64,000 nucleotides of DNA from CAYNKA01 sp964397655 (GCA_964397655.1 CAYNKA010000008.1:1-64000), one strand, 5' to 3'; shown: positions 33,887-43,168, numbered from the stretch's first letter. Numbers and translations: made by a program. The notes: generated by a model not told the origin, from the letters alone.

Positions 33887-35857
33887 ATGAAGATGAAACT
33901 CCAAATCCGCGGAAAACTCCTCATCCCCACCCTACTCCTCATCACCGTCATCGTCGCCTGCATCGTCACGGTCATGTTCAATTATATGAAGAGCATGATG
34001 ACCGAATTGGCCTATCAACAAGGCGACGAGATATCGGGACGTTATGCGGCAGTGGTGAAAACCGACCTCGATTCCGCGATGACCACGGTGCGCATCCTGG
34101 CCCAGGATTTCGCGGCACTCAAGAACGCCGGAGTGAAGGACCGCGCCGTCTATTCCGCGCTCCTGAAATCGGCCATCGAGAAGGACGCCCGGTTCCTATC
34201 GGTATGGACCGTATGGGAACCGAACGCGCTCGACGGCAAGGACGGCGACTTCAAGGGAAACCCGGGGAGCGACACGTCCGGACGGTTCGCCGCGGCGTGG
34301 AACCGGGGGAAAGACGGGGCGGTCCCCGCTCTGGCCGCGGATTACGAAAAGGAAGGACCGGGAAGCTACTATCAGACCGCGAAGAAAGGACTCCAGGACA
34401 CGGTCACCGAGCCCTTCTTCCGCTCCCTCACCGGAAAGAAGGAGGACGAGAGGCAGACGAGCCGTTTCACGGTCCCGATCAGGATCGGGAACGCCTTCGC
34501 AGGGGTCGTCGGCGTCGATTTCGACCTCGCGACGCTCGCCTCCTACCTCGGCGAAGTCAAGCCGTACGAGACCGGATACGTGCTCGTCGTCTCGAATACC
34601 GCCCTCCGCGTATTCCATCCCCGGAAGGACCTGCTCGGCAAGCCGGTGGGAGACGACACGCCGGAACAGAAGGAACAGCTCCTCGGTTCCATTCGGGGAG
34701 GCACTCCGTACTCCCTCGTCAAGAAGAACCTCGCGACCGGCGATATTTCCTACCTCCGATATTCGCCGATCAAGCTCGGCTCGTCCGCGACACCCTGGTC
34801 CATCGCCGCTGTCTTCCCCCTGAACAAAATCCTGAACCGCGTCGACAATCTGCTCTATTTGTCGATCGTCATCGGAATCGCCGGCTTCCTCCTGGGATTG
34901 GTAGTGATCTTCTTCATCGCAAACACCCTCGCCAAACCGATACGACTCACGACCAAGGCGATCCTCCAGTTCTCGAACGGCGAATTCTCCTTCCAGGGCA
35001 TGGACAGGAGCAAGTTCTTCGCCCTCGAAAGGAGAACCGATGAGCTCGGAGACATCGTGCGCGCGATGCGCACCTTGAGCGAAAGCATGTCGGGAATCGT
35101 CACGAGCATAAAAACGGCCGCCTACCAGGTCGCCGCGGGCAGCAATCAGGTGAGCTCGACCTCCCAGGACCTGTCCCAAGGGTCTGCCGAACAGGCATCC
35201 TCGGGCGAAGAGGTCTCCTCCTCGATGGAGGAAATGGCATCCATGGTGAAGCAGAACGCGGACAACGCCGCCGCGACCGAGGCGATCGCGCTGAAAGCGG
35301 CACGGAACGCGGAAATCGGAGGAAAAGCCGTCGCAGACGCGTTGAAGGCCATGAAGGAGATAGCCGAGAAGATCGGCATCGTCCAGGAGATAGCGCGCCA
35401 GACGAACCTCCTCGCCCTGAACGCCGCCATCGAAGCGGCCCGGGCGGGCGAAGCGGGCAAGGGCTTCGCCGTGGTCGCCTCCGAAGTCCGCAAGCTCGCC
35501 GAGCACAGCCAAAAGGCGGCCGGGGAGATAACCGAACTCGCCAAATCCAGCCTCGAAATATCGAGTCAGGCAGGCAAGCTCATCGACGAGATCGTACCGG
35601 ACATCAAGAAAACATCCGATCTCATCCAGGAAATCGCATCCTCCAGCCGGGAGCAGAACTCTGGGCTCGAACAGATCAACAAGGCCCTCCTCCAGCTCGA
35701 CCAGGTCATCCAGCGAAACGCCACGTCGTCGGAGCAGCTCGCTTCCATGGCGGAACAGCTCACCGGCCAAGCCGCGAGCTTGAATTCGACGATCGATTTC
35801 TTCAAGATCGAAGCGGCGTCGGAGGATAGGGCCCTGACGGTGAGGAAGGAGACCTGA
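33887..35857 (+). CDS. Methyl-accepting chemotaxis protein with dCache sensor
   Basis: The 656-residue receptor has a first membrane span (about 9-31), a periplasmic dCache domain (about 35-290, with FLSVWTVWEPNALDGKD and RFTVPIRIGNAFAGVVGVDFDL), a second span (about 325-347), a HAMP domain and a long coiled coil. The signalling tip is IVQEIARQTNLLALNAAIEAARAGEAGKGF-type (residues about 500-530). Gln/Glu pairs suited to methylation flank it. dCache domains often bind amino acids or organic acids. A good GGAG site precedes the ATG. It signals to CheA/CheW and is alone on its transcript. Confidence 0.95.
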   Translation: MKMKLQIRGKLLIPTLLLITVIVACIVTVMFNYMKSMMTELAYQQGDEISGRYAAVVKTDLDSAMTTVRILAQDFAALKNAGVKDRAVYSALLKSAIEKDARFLSVWTVWEPNALDGKDGDFKGNPGSDTSGRFAAAWNRGKDGAVPALAADYEKEGPGSYYQTAKKGLQDTVTEPFFRSLTGKKEDERQTSRFTVPIRIGNAFAGVVGVDFDLATLASYLGEVKPYETGYVLVVSNTALRVFHPRKDLLGKPVGDDTPEQKEQLLGSIRGGTPYSLVKKNLATGDISYLRYSPIKLGSSATPWSIAAVFPLNKILNRVDNLLYLSIVIGIAGFLLGLVVIFFIANTLAKPIRLTTKAILQFSNGEFSFQGMDRSKFFALERRTDELGDIVRAMRTLSESMSGIVTSIKTAAYQVAAGSNQVSSTSQDLSQGSAEQASSGEEVSSSMEEMASMVKQNADNAAATEAIALKAARNAEIGGKAVADALKAMKEIAEKIGIVQEIARQTNLLALNAAIEAARAGEAGKGFAVVASEVRKLAEHSQKAAGEITELAKSSLEISSQAGKLIDEIVPDIKKTSDLIQEIASSSREQNSGLEQINKALLQLDQVIQRNATSSEQLASMAEQLTGQAASLNSTIDFFKIEAASEDRALTVRKET

Positions 35858-35892
35858 GCTCGGCGGCCTTCACCGTCCTCCGGCCTTCCCGG

Positions 35893-35978
35893 GCGGAGTC
35901 CTTTTCCATTAATGGACTCCGCGATCGGGATTTTCGGGTTTCGTCTCTTGAGGAGTCGTGTTCCCGCCTGGACTCCTC
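35893..35978 (+). terminator. Two nested inverted repeats after the MCP gene, with alternative pairings
   Basis: GCGGAGTCC (35893-35901) pairs with GGACTCCGC (35914-35922), and GAGGAGTC (35950-35957) pairs with GACTCCTC (35971-35978). The second and third arms (GACTCC/GGAGTC) and the first and fourth (GGAGTCC/GGACTCC) can also pair, so the folds exclude one another. The simplest reading is MCP terminator structures without long T runs. Confidence 0.5.
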
Positions 35979-36240
35979 CACCTTCGGGGACGGCAAGAAG
36001 GCCTGCTCGGCGTGCGACATCCGTTGCTGCCGCGGCGAGGAGCGGGAGCGCATCCGCGAAGTCATGCGGACAGCGGGACCGAGGATGATCCGGCTGATGC
36101 CGCGGGCCTTCATCCGCCACGTTCTCGACTCGAGGAAACGCCGATGGGGTCCGACGAGGAGGAAGCCATGCCGCACGAATTCGACGGCAGGAAGTACGAG
36201 CAGGCCTCGGCTCACCAAAAGGAGTGGGGAAGGAAGCTGA
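35941..36240 (+). pseudogene. 5'-truncated gene of the nitrous-oxide-stimulated-promoter protein family
   Basis: In this frame the stretch from about 35983 reads FGDGKKACSACDIRCC, then GEERERIREVMRTAGPRMI and AFIRHVLDSRKRR. This matches the C-terminal half of the small cysteine-rich family named for a nitrous-oxide-stimulated promoter (C-x2-C-x3-C core, then RExIRxVMRxxGPRM). The N-terminal half of the family, with its CRxHH and LCxxC motifs, is absent, and no ATG, GTG or TTG opens the frame, so the gene appears broken. The frame runs on to 36240, overlapping the methyltransferase start by 73 bases. The family's function is unknown. Confidence 0.6.
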
Positions 36241-36944
36241 TAGCCGAACTGGCCCTTCGCGGCGACGAACGGGTCCTCGACCTCGGCTGCGGTGACGGAA
36301 CTCTGACCGCGATCCTCGCCGGCCTGCTTCCCCGGGGATCGGTTCTGGGGATCGACTCCTCGAAGGGCATGATCGCGGCTGCGAGGGCGAGGGAAGCTGG
36401 GAACCTCGCATTCTCCGTCACGGACATCGGCGATATCGCATTCGAGGACGAATTCGACGTCGTCTTTTCGAACGCGACGCTCCACTGGGTAAAAGACCAC
36501 CGTTCGCTTCTCGCGAACGTCCATGCAGCGCTCCGGAAGGACGGAACGGCGAGATTCAATTTCGCGGGCGAGGGCAACTGCTCACGCCTCATCGCCGTCG
36601 TGAGGCGCGCGGTCTCCGACCCCCGCTTCGCGCGGCACTTCCTGGATTTCGAGTGGCCCTGGTACATGCCGGGCATCGAGGAGTATCGGCGGCTCGTCGG
36701 GGAAAGCCCCTTCGGGGGCGGAGAGGTCTGGGGGGAGAACGCCGACAGGGTCTTCCCCGACGCCGACGCTCTGATCCGCTGGATAGACCAGCCCAGCATC
36801 GTGCCCTTCATTTCCCGCGTCCCGGAGGAAGCGAAGGAGGAATTCCGCGCGAGCGTGGTCGACGCGATGCTGAGCGAGACCCTGCAGGAGGGCGGCGGGT
36901 ACTTCGAGACGTTCAGGCGGATCAACCTCAGGTGCAGGAAGTGA
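36168..36944 (+). CDS. Class I SAM-dependent methyltransferase (trans-aconitate methyltransferase-like)
   Basis: The 258-residue enzyme has the SAM-binding motif VLDLGCGDGTLTAILA, acidic loop VLGIDSSKGMI, and DVVFSNATLHWVKDH, which is typical of Tam-like methyltransferases. GAGGAGG lies ahead of ATG 36168; this start is preferred over the long upstream frame. The substrate may be a small carboxylic acid but is not certain. Confidence 0.88.
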   Translation: MPHEFDGRKYEQASAHQKEWGRKLIAELALRGDERVLDLGCGDGTLTAILAGLLPRGSVLGIDSSKGMIAAARAREAGNLAFSVTDIGDIAFEDEFDVVFSNATLHWVKDHRSLLANVHAALRKDGTARFNFAGEGNCSRLIAVVRRAVSDPRFARHFLDFEWPWYMPGIEEYRRLVGESPFGGGEVWGENADRVFPDADALIRWIDQPSIVPFISRVPEEAKEEFRASVVDAMLSETLQEGGGYFETFRRINLRCRK

Positions 36945-36956
36945 AAAGGCGGACAA

Positions 36957-37352
36957 AAATAGTAAGGATTCGTACAGGCCGTTCCGCCTTGCCGATCGAC
37001 CAGGTCCATGCGGAAATACTCCTCCTCGTTTTCCTTCAATCGAGCCAGGGAGAATTCCGCATGCGTCAAAGGCGCCATCCGGATCCAGGACCGCGGCGCT
37101 CGGGCCCCAGGCCGCCGTTTTCAGGAACTCCGCGCTCCCGGGAGAGCATTCGACGCGAACCGTCCCGTCCTCGATCCGGAAACTCGAAATCGAGGGGCCG
37201 CTGGAACTGCGGAAATTCGACTTGATTCCCTCGGGGCTCATGACGCCGTCGGAACAGGTGGAGTGACAGTGCAGGTTCGCCTTGAACGCGACCGCTCCTT
37301 CAGGAAAAATGCCTTTCGTGATCATTTCCGCGTACACCTCGAAATTCAGCAT
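36957..37352 (-). pseudogene. PHP-domain phosphoesterase pseudogene, internally deleted and frameshifted
   Basis: From an intact start at 37352 the frame reads MLNFEVYAEMITKGIFPEG, then FKANLHCHSTCSDGVMSPEGIK, the metal-binding N-terminus of a PHP phosphoesterase. It then jumps straight to a C-terminal-like beta region (SFRIEDGTVRVECSPGSAEF, AAWGPSAAVLDPDGAF), so the catalytic middle is missing. At about 37066 a one-base shift moves the ending into another frame: HAEFSLARLKENEEEYFRMD, then DRQGGTACTNPYYF. Both lesions show a decayed gene. Calling the lost middle a deletion rests on the usual size of the family. Confidence 0.75.
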
Positions 37353-37465
37353 AGTCCCTTTCCCCGCTCCGTGGTTCTCATCCGTAAATGAGGTCCGGAA
37401 GAAACGCCTAAGTCGCAGGGAACCGACCGGAGGGAGGGGAAACGAGCCACGGATTTTCGCTCGGA

Positions 37466-38323
37466 TCAATAACGGGTTTCGTTCAGGATCTTGGACATGC
37501 TCTCGAGATGGGACGTCGTCTTTTCGAAATTTTCCAGCGCGACCGCCGTGTAAAGGCTGTCGAGCAAAGCCACGTGAGCGATGCGCGACGTGACCGCTTC
37601 CTTCATCACCTTCGTCTCCGGGGAGACTATCACGAGTCCGACGTCGGACAGATTGATGATCGGGCTCTTCATGTAGCTGGTGATGCAAACGATCTTCGCG
37701 CCGCGGTCCTTCGCGATCTTGAGCGCGTCGCAGGTATCCCGCGTCCTACCGGTGTGGGAAATGCCGACTATGACGCTGTTCCTGTCGGCCATGCCCGCGG
37801 AAACGCGCTGTATGTGCGGATCGACCGCCGAATACGCCGGAAGCCCGATGCGCATGAACCGGTAGTAGGCATCCAAGGCCAGCACGGCAGAGGTCCCGAT
37901 GCCGAAGAATCCGATTTTTCCGGCGCGGGACAGCAGTTTGACCGCTTTCGCGAATTCCGCCCGATCGATCGTGTTCAAGGTCTCTTCCAGGGTGGTGATG
38001 GCCGATCGATAGACCTTCGTGAGCACGACGTCGGGCTTGTCGTTCCGTTCGATATCGAGGAGGATCGCCTCCGCCGTCTTTCTCAGGTTCGTGGCGATGT
38101 TGATCTTCAATTGTTTGAAGCCGTCGAGCCCGAGCGCCTTGCAGAAATTGACTATGCTCGAATTGGCGACGCCGATTTTCTCCGCGATTTCCGCGATGGT
38201 CTGATGAACCAGGCTCTCGGGATCCTCCATGATGCGGTCGGCGATCTTCTTCTCGACCTTGTTCAAGATCGGATACAGGTTCGCGATCACGCTGATGGCA
38301 TTGAAATTCTTCTCGTTCGTCAT
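37466..38323 (-). CDS. RpiR/MurR-family regulator (HTH plus SIS domain)
   Basis: The 285-residue regulator has an N-terminal RpiR HTH (IADRIMEDPESLVHQTIAEIAE, then VANSSIVNFCKALGLDGFKQL) and a C-terminal SIS domain (KIGFFGIGTSAVLALDAYYRF, SVIVGISHTGRTRDTCDALKIAK). SIS domains bind phosphosugars, so it should control a sugar-catabolic gene set. No target gene is adjacent. The promoter has an extended -10 (TGCTATAAA) about 25 bases before the ATG. Confidence 0.93.
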   Translation of the reverse strand: MTNEKNFNAISVIANLYPILNKVEKKIADRIMEDPESLVHQTIAEIAEKIGVANSSIVNFCKALGLDGFKQLKINIATNLRKTAEAILLDIERNDKPDVVLTKVYRSAITTLEETLNTIDRAEFAKAVKLLSRAGKIGFFGIGTSAVLALDAYYRFMRIGLPAYSAVDPHIQRVSAGMADRNSVIVGISHTGRTRDTCDALKIAKDRGAKIVCITSYMKSPIINLSDVGLVIVSPETKVMKEAVTSRIAHVALLDSLYTAVALENFEKTTSHLESMSKILNETRY

Positions 38324-38475
38324 GTCTCGGCTCCGCTTGCCTATTTATAGCACGGATCTTCCCGAAATGCACCGTCAAGGAGGGGCGGGACATTCCCGGA
38401 TTACACGTGCAATACCGGTTCTCCCTCCCCCTCGACGCCGGCCGCGGGCTGTGCCATAATTCCCAAGGTAAAAAA

Positions 38476-39132
38476 ATGGCCCGTATGACGCAGAAATTCC
38501 GGCTTCTCCCCCTCATCGCCCTTCTCGCACTCCTCTCCTGCTCCCCCTCGGGAAAGGACTATTACGTCGACCAGGTCGGGACCCGGAAAGAAGGGTACGT
38601 CTCCTTCGAGGGAGCTATAAGCCGTTTCACGCCCGGAGCCGAAATCGCCTTCCGAGCCGAAAAGGACGGCGAGGCCGCACGGATCGAGATCGCCCGGCTC
38701 AGGGAATTCCGCACAGGCAGGGACCGCTACGTCGTGATTCCCGCCGGCCTCGTCCGGAGCCCGCTCAAGACCTCGGCCAACATCGTGTCCTGGCCCGCGA
38801 AGGTCCTCCTCGAGGGGCGGGTTTCGCTCTATTCCGTGGAACTCGTGGTCACGCGCGAGGAGAAAGGCGAGGAGCGAAAGGCCGAGGCGGTCGTCTACGT
38901 GGCGGGTTTCGACGACGGAAAGTATCTCCTCGTGCCCATGGAGCCGGGGAATTTCCGCTCCTGGGCGGCTCTCGTGAGGTCCGGCTGGACCCCTCCTCCG
39001 GAAGCCGCGGACGGCAGGGAATACACGACAGAGGAAGAACTCACGGCCTTCGTCAGGGACTGGAACGAGGAGTCGGAAAAGAAGCGGGCCGCGGAAGCGG
39101 CGCCGGCTCCACGGCAGCCCGCAGGGAAATGA
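38476..39132 (+). CDS. Putative lipoprotein of unknown function
   Basis: The 218-residue protein starts MARMTQKFRLLPLIALLALLSC, a lipoprotein signal with lipobox LLSC (Cys 22). The mature part is beta-rich (VGTRKEGYVSFEGAISRFTPG) and ends in an Ala/Glu/Pro-rich tail. No family is recognised. ATG at 38476 fits the signal peptide and has AAGG about 8 bases upstream; a CATAAT -10 box lies at 38455-38460. Confidence 0.75.
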   Translation: MARMTQKFRLLPLIALLALLSCSPSGKDYYVDQVGTRKEGYVSFEGAISRFTPGAEIAFRAEKDGEAARIEIARLREFRTGRDRYVVIPAGLVRSPLKTSANIVSWPAKVLLEGRVSLYSVELVVTREEKGEERKAEAVVYVAGFDDGKYLLVPMEPGNFRSWAALVRSGWTPPPEAADGREYTTEEELTAFVRDWNEESEKKRAAEAAPAPRQPAGK

Positions 39133-39171
39133 CCCTTTCGGGAACGACGGGAGCCGCAGCCCCCGGCGCCG

Positions 39172-40365
39172 TCACTTCGTCTTCTTCGTCGCCACGTCGA
39201 TGTACACGGCGAGGATGAGGACGAGCCCCTTTATGATGTACTGCCAGAAAATGTCCATGTTCATGACGCTCATGCCGTTCGCGAGGCTCGCCATGATGAG
39301 GGAGCCGATGAGCGCCCCGAACACCGTGCCCTCGCCGCCCAGGGTCGAAGTCCCGCCCAGGATGCAGCTCGCGATCGCGTCGAGTTCGTAGTTGAGCCCG
39401 GCGCCTATGGTCCCGGCCGCCACGTAGGCGGTGAGGGTTATCCCCCCCACCCCGCAGAGCAGCCCCATGAGCACGAAGATGAGAAAGATGTTCTTCTTGA
39501 TGTTGATGCCCGAAAGACGGGTCGCCTCGCGGTTTCCGCCGATCGCGTAGGCGTAGCGGCCGAAGCGGGTGTTGTCCGTCACGTAGGCCATCACGACCGC
39601 GGTGATCGCGAGGAGGAGCACCGGCGTCTGCAGGCCGCGGTAGAGGTTCATGACGATGACGTAGGCGAGGACGAGGAGCGAGGAGAAGCCGGCCTTGAGG
39701 AGGTCGACGTGCAGGGCTCGGAGTTCGAAGCCGTATTCCTTCTTCTTGGCCCTGCCCTGGAAGGTGAAGAAGAAGATGCCCGCGATCGTGATCGCGGCGA
39801 AGATGAGACCGAGCTCAGGCGAAAGGTAACCCTGGGCGATGAGCCGGAGCGAGTCCTCGATCGGAACGACGGTCTTGCCCTGGGTGATTCCGAGGACGCC
39901 GCCCCGGAACATGAGCATGCCGCCGAGGGTCACGATGAAGGCGGGAACCTTGAGGTAGGCTATCACCCCTCCCTGGAACACGCCGACGAGGACGCCGGCG
40001 AGCAGGGAACCCAGGACCGTGAGCACGGTCGAGAGGATGCCGACGTAGGGCTGCCCCAGGTTCGGGAGGACCCCTCCCAGAAAGCCGGGAAAGAAGTCGG
40101 CCTGGAGGGCGGCGGCGATGACGGAGACGAAGCCCGTGACGGATCCCACCGAGAGGTCGATGTTTCCCGTGACGATGACGAGCACCATGCCGCAGGCGAG
40201 GAAGGAGATGATCGTCATCTGCCTGAACAGGTTGGAGAGGTTCCTCGCCGAGAAGAACACCCAGTCCGTCGTGAAGCCGAAAAAGACCCAGATGAAGAGC
40301 AGAGCGAAGATCATCGTGTAGGTCCTGAGGTTCATCCTGATTCTCTTGAGCAGTTCCGTTGGCAT
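39172..40365 (-). CDS. xylH: D-xylose ABC transporter permease
   Basis: The 397-residue permease has the ribose/xylose-type (Carb2) topology with about ten spans. Motifs include MVLVIVTGNIDLSVGSVTGFVS, VPAFIVTLGGMLMFRGG and YAIGGNREATRLSGINI. The extra length between the halves agrees with XylH rather than RbsC. ATG at 40365 has GAGGAG upstream and lies 2 bases after the xylG stop, so the two are coupled. It converges on the lipoprotein gene. Confidence 0.93.
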   Translation of the reverse strand: MPTELLKRIRMNLRTYTMIFALLFIWVFFGFTTDWVFFSARNLSNLFRQMTIISFLACGMVLVIVTGNIDLSVGSVTGFVSVIAAALQADFFPGFLGGVLPNLGQPYVGILSTVLTVLGSLLAGVLVGVFQGGVIAYLKVPAFIVTLGGMLMFRGGVLGITQGKTVVPIEDSLRLIAQGYLSPELGLIFAAITIAGIFFFTFQGRAKKKEYGFELRALHVDLLKAGFSSLLVLAYVIVMNLYRGLQTPVLLLAITAVVMAYVTDNTRFGRYAYAIGGNREATRLSGINIKKNIFLIFVLMGLLCGVGGITLTAYVAAGTIGAGLNYELDAIASCILGGTSTLGGEGTVFGALIGSLIMASLANGMSVMNMDIFWQYIIKGLVLILAVYIDVATKKTK

Positions 40366-40367
40366 GT

Positions 40368-41912
40368 CTATCTCCTCGCCGTCGCGTTCGAGACCCCGGT
40401 CGCCAGGGCCATGATCTTTTCCTGGGTCGCCTCGGCTCCGTCGAGGATTCCCGCGGACCCGCCTTCGCACATCACGAGGACGCGGTCGCTCATGCCGAGC
40501 ACCTCCTCGAGCTCCGAGGAGATCATGATGATGGAGACGCCGGCCTCGGCGAGCCGGTTCATGAGCTTGTAGATCTCGTACTTGGCCCCCACGTCGATCC
40601 CGCGCGTCGGATCGTCGAGGATGAGGATCCTCGGCTCGGACATGAGCCACTTGGAGATGACCACCTTCTGCTGGTTGCCGCCGGAAAGGGCCTCCACCGC
40701 GATGTGGAGGTTCGGAGCCTTGATCGCGAGGCTCTCGGCGTACTTCAGGGACTCGCGGAGGGCCGCGTTCTTGTTGATCCTGAGGAAGGAGGAGAAGCGG
40801 TCGAGGTTGGGGAGCGAGATGTTCTCCAGGATGGACTGCATGAGGACGAGACCGAGCTGCTTGCGGTCCTCGGGAACGAGGCTGATTCCGTTGATCATGG
40901 CCTCCCTGGACGAGCGGATCCGGAGCTCCCTCCCGTCGAGGAGGACGCGGCCGCCCGTCACGACGCCGTATTCTCCGAAGATCGTGGTGACGAGTTCGGT
41001 CCTGCCCGAGCCCATGAGCCCGGCTATGCCGAGGATCTCGCCGCGGCGGAGATCGAAACTCACGCCCTTCACGACTTCGCGGCCCGAGCTGTCCGGGTCC
41101 TCGGCCCTGAGGCCTTCGACCCTGAAGAAGACCTCGCCGGGGCGGCGCTCGCCCTTCGGGAACCTCTCCTTCATCTCGCGGCCTACCATGAGGCCGACCA
41201 TGCGCTCCACCGTGAGGTCCTTCGTGGCCTCGGTCGCGACGACCCTGCCGTCCCTCATCACCGTCACCCTGTCGGTTATCCGGAAGAACTCGTCGAGCTT
41301 GTGGGAGATGTAGAGGCAGGTGACTCCCTGGGCCTTCAGCGTGCGGAGGATCTCCATGAGCTTCTCCACTTCCTCCTCCGAGAGCGCGGAGGTCGGCTCG
41401 TCGAGGATGAGGAGCCTCGCGTCCTCGGAAAGGGCCTTGGCGATCTCCGCCATCTGCTGCTTGCCGACGCCGAGATGCTTCACCGTTTCGTGCGGCGAGA
41501 TGTCGAGCCGGTAGCGGTCGAGGATCTTCTTCGTGTCGGAGTAGAGCTCGTCCCAGTTGATGACTCCGCGCTTCGAGGGCTCCTTGCCCAGGAAGATGTT
41601 CTCGCCCACGGTCATCTGGGAGACCAGGGTGAGCTCCTGGTACACGATCGCGATGCCAGCCTCGATCGCCTCGCGGATGGACCGGTCGGAGAACCTGAGT
41701 TCCCCGCCGTCCATGCGGATCGAGCCCTCGTAGGTCCCGTAGGGATACACCCCGGCGAGAATCTTCATGAGCGTGGACTTGCCCGCCCCGTTCTCGCCGC
41801 AGATTCCGTGGATCTCTCCCCGCCTCACCTCGAGCGACACGTCGTCCAGGGCGAGCACCCCGGGAAACCGCTTCGTCACATGGGAAACGTCGAGGATGAC
41901 GTCCTCGTCCAC
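40368..41912 (-). CDS. xylG: D-xylose ABC transporter ATP-binding protein
   Basis: The 514-residue protein has two ABC domains. The first has Walker A GENGAGKSTLMKIL and the signature region LGVGKQQMAEIAKAL with LLILDEPTSAL. The second has the degenerate Walker A GLMGSGRTELV and signature LSGGNQQKVVISKWL with ILILDDPTRGIDVG. This is the standard XylG/RbsA layout. It starts 60 bases after xylF, beyond a strong hairpin. Confidence 0.95.
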   Translation of the reverse strand: MDEDVILDVSHVTKRFPGVLALDDVSLEVRRGEIHGICGENGAGKSTLMKILAGVYPYGTYEGSIRMDGGELRFSDRSIREAIEAGIAIVYQELTLVSQMTVGENIFLGKEPSKRGVINWDELYSDTKKILDRYRLDISPHETVKHLGVGKQQMAEIAKALSEDARLLILDEPTSALSEEEVEKLMEILRTLKAQGVTCLYISHKLDEFFRITDRVTVMRDGRVVATEATKDLTVERMVGLMVGREMKERFPKGERRPGEVFFRVEGLRAEDPDSSGREVVKGVSFDLRRGEILGIAGLMGSGRTELVTTIFGEYGVVTGGRVLLDGRELRIRSSREAMINGISLVPEDRKQLGLVLMQSILENISLPNLDRFSSFLRINKNAALRESLKYAESLAIKAPNLHIAVEALSGGNQQKVVISKWLMSEPRILILDDPTRGIDVGAKYEIYKLMNRLAEAGVSIIMISSELEEVLGMSDRVLVMCEGGSAGILDGAEATQEKIMALATGVSNATARR

Positions 41913-41933
41913 TCTAGGCCTCCTTGAAAGACT

Positions 41934-41953
41934 CGGGGCCCCGAGGGGCCCCG
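41934..41953 (-). other. Intercistronic hairpin between xylF and xylG
   Basis: A self-complementary run, CGGGGCCCC (41934-41942) with GGGGCCCCG (41945-41953), can form up to 9 bp less the closing pairs. It stands right after the xylF stop and probably stabilises the xylF message. Confidence 0.6.
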
Positions 41954-41972
41954 CATCTCGGTCGGATCACTA

Positions 41973-43061
41973 TCAGGGTTTGGGAGGCCGCTTGTCGGCG
42001 GGGATGTCCCTATAGACCGGCTCGTACTTCTGGAAACCGCTCTTGATGACCTCGTTGTACACGTTGTTCTTGTCGACCTGCACGACGGGCAGGAAGTAGC
42101 AGGCCACGTCGCCCGTCCGCTTCGCGTCGAGGGTGAGTTCCGCGAGCTTGTACATCTTGAGTTCGGGAACCTTCTCGTTCTTGGCGAACTTGAGGGCGAG
42201 GTCGATGGCGAGGGGGGAGAGCTTCCTGACGTCCTTGAAGACCGTCATGGTGAGCTCGTTTTCGACGATGGACTTGCAGCCCGCTTCCGTGGCGTCCTGG
42301 CCGGAGATCGGGACCTTGCCCGCGAGGCCCTGGGCCTTCAGGGCCTGGAGCGCGCCGAGAGCCGTTCCGTCGTTGGAGGCGACGACCGCGTCCACCTTGT
42401 TGTTCTGCGCGGTGAGGATGTTCTCCATGAGCTTGAGGGCGTTGGAGGGCTCCCAGTTCTCGACCCACTGGTCCGCGACGACCTTGATCTGGGCCTTGTC
42501 GATGAGGGGCTGCAGGATGTCCATCTGTCCCTTGCGGAAGAGGTGGGCGTTGTTGTCGGTCGGGCTTCCGCCGAGGAGGACGAAGTTGCCCGAGTTCTTC
42601 ACTGCGGTCACTCCGCGCGCCTGGGCGCGGCCGACCTCGACGTTGTCGAAGGAGATGTAGGCGTCTATCTTCGGGGTCTTGATGAGCCGGTCGTAGGCGA
42701 TGACTTTCACGCCGGCGTCGTGGGCCGAGGCCGCGGCCGTGGCGCAGGCGTCGCCGTCTTCGGCCACGATGATGAGGACGTCGACTCCCTGGAGGACCAT
42801 ATTGTCGATCTGGTCGTTCTGGAGTTTGGCGTCGTGGTTCGCAACCTGGGATATGACCTGGGCTCCCTTGCCGTAGGCCAGCTTCGTGAGAAGAGCCTGC
42901 TCGACCGGCCATCGTTCGGTGGCGAAGTCGGAGAAGGAAAGCCCGATCTTCACCGCGCCGGATTTCGCCTTTTTCGTCTCGGAGCCGCCGCCTGCGAAGA
43001 GGTTCGCGCCGAAGCAGAGAAGCAACGCGAGAACGAGGGAGAGTACCAAGGATTTTTTCAT
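41973..43061 (-). CDS. xylF: D-xylose-binding periplasmic protein
   Basis: The 362-residue protein has a signal peptide (about 1-23) and the XylF sequence pattern: IGLSFSDFATERWPVEQALL, NDQIDNMVLQGVDVLII, VKVIAYDRLIKTPKIDAYIS, GGSPTDNNAHLFRKGQM, WVENWEPSNALKLMENILTA and VDAVVASNDGTALGALQAL. The W/D/N/R contacts for xylose are conserved. It delivers xylose to XylGH. GGAGG precedes the ATG. A sigma54-type promoter and an inverted repeat lie upstream. Confidence 0.95.
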   Translation of the reverse strand: MKKSLVLSLVLALLLCFGANLFAGGGSETKKAKSGAVKIGLSFSDFATERWPVEQALLTKLAYGKGAQVISQVANHDAKLQNDQIDNMVLQGVDVLIIVAEDGDACATAAASAHDAGVKVIAYDRLIKTPKIDAYISFDNVEVGRAQARGVTAVKNSGNFVLLGGSPTDNNAHLFRKGQMDILQPLIDKAQIKVVADQWVENWEPSNALKLMENILTAQNNKVDAVVASNDGTALGALQALKAQGLAGKVPISGQDATEAGCKSIVENELTMTVFKDVRKLSPLAIDLALKFAKNEKVPELKMYKLAELTLDAKRTGDVACYFLPVVQVDKNNVYNEVIKSGFQKYEPVYRDIPADKRPPKP

Positions 43062-43100
43062 TACCGCCTCCTATTTGGGAAAACTGAATGGGAATTTCAA

Positions 43101-43116
43101 TGCAAGAATCGGACCA
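43101..43116 (-). promoter_or_regulatory. Sigma54 (-24/-12) promoter of xylFGH
   Basis: Reading leftward the sequence is TGGTCC-GATTC-TTGCA, with the invariant GG-N10-GC spacing of sigma54 promoters and a perfect TTGCA -12 element. The -24 element TGGTCC differs from TGGCAC at two positions. The start would fall near 43090, about 30 bases ahead of the xylF ATG and before its GGAGG. Confidence 0.65.
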
Positions 43117-43168
43117 GCCGAAAAACCGCGAAATTCCGCCTTTTTGCCCGGAAAACAGGCTTGCTTCC

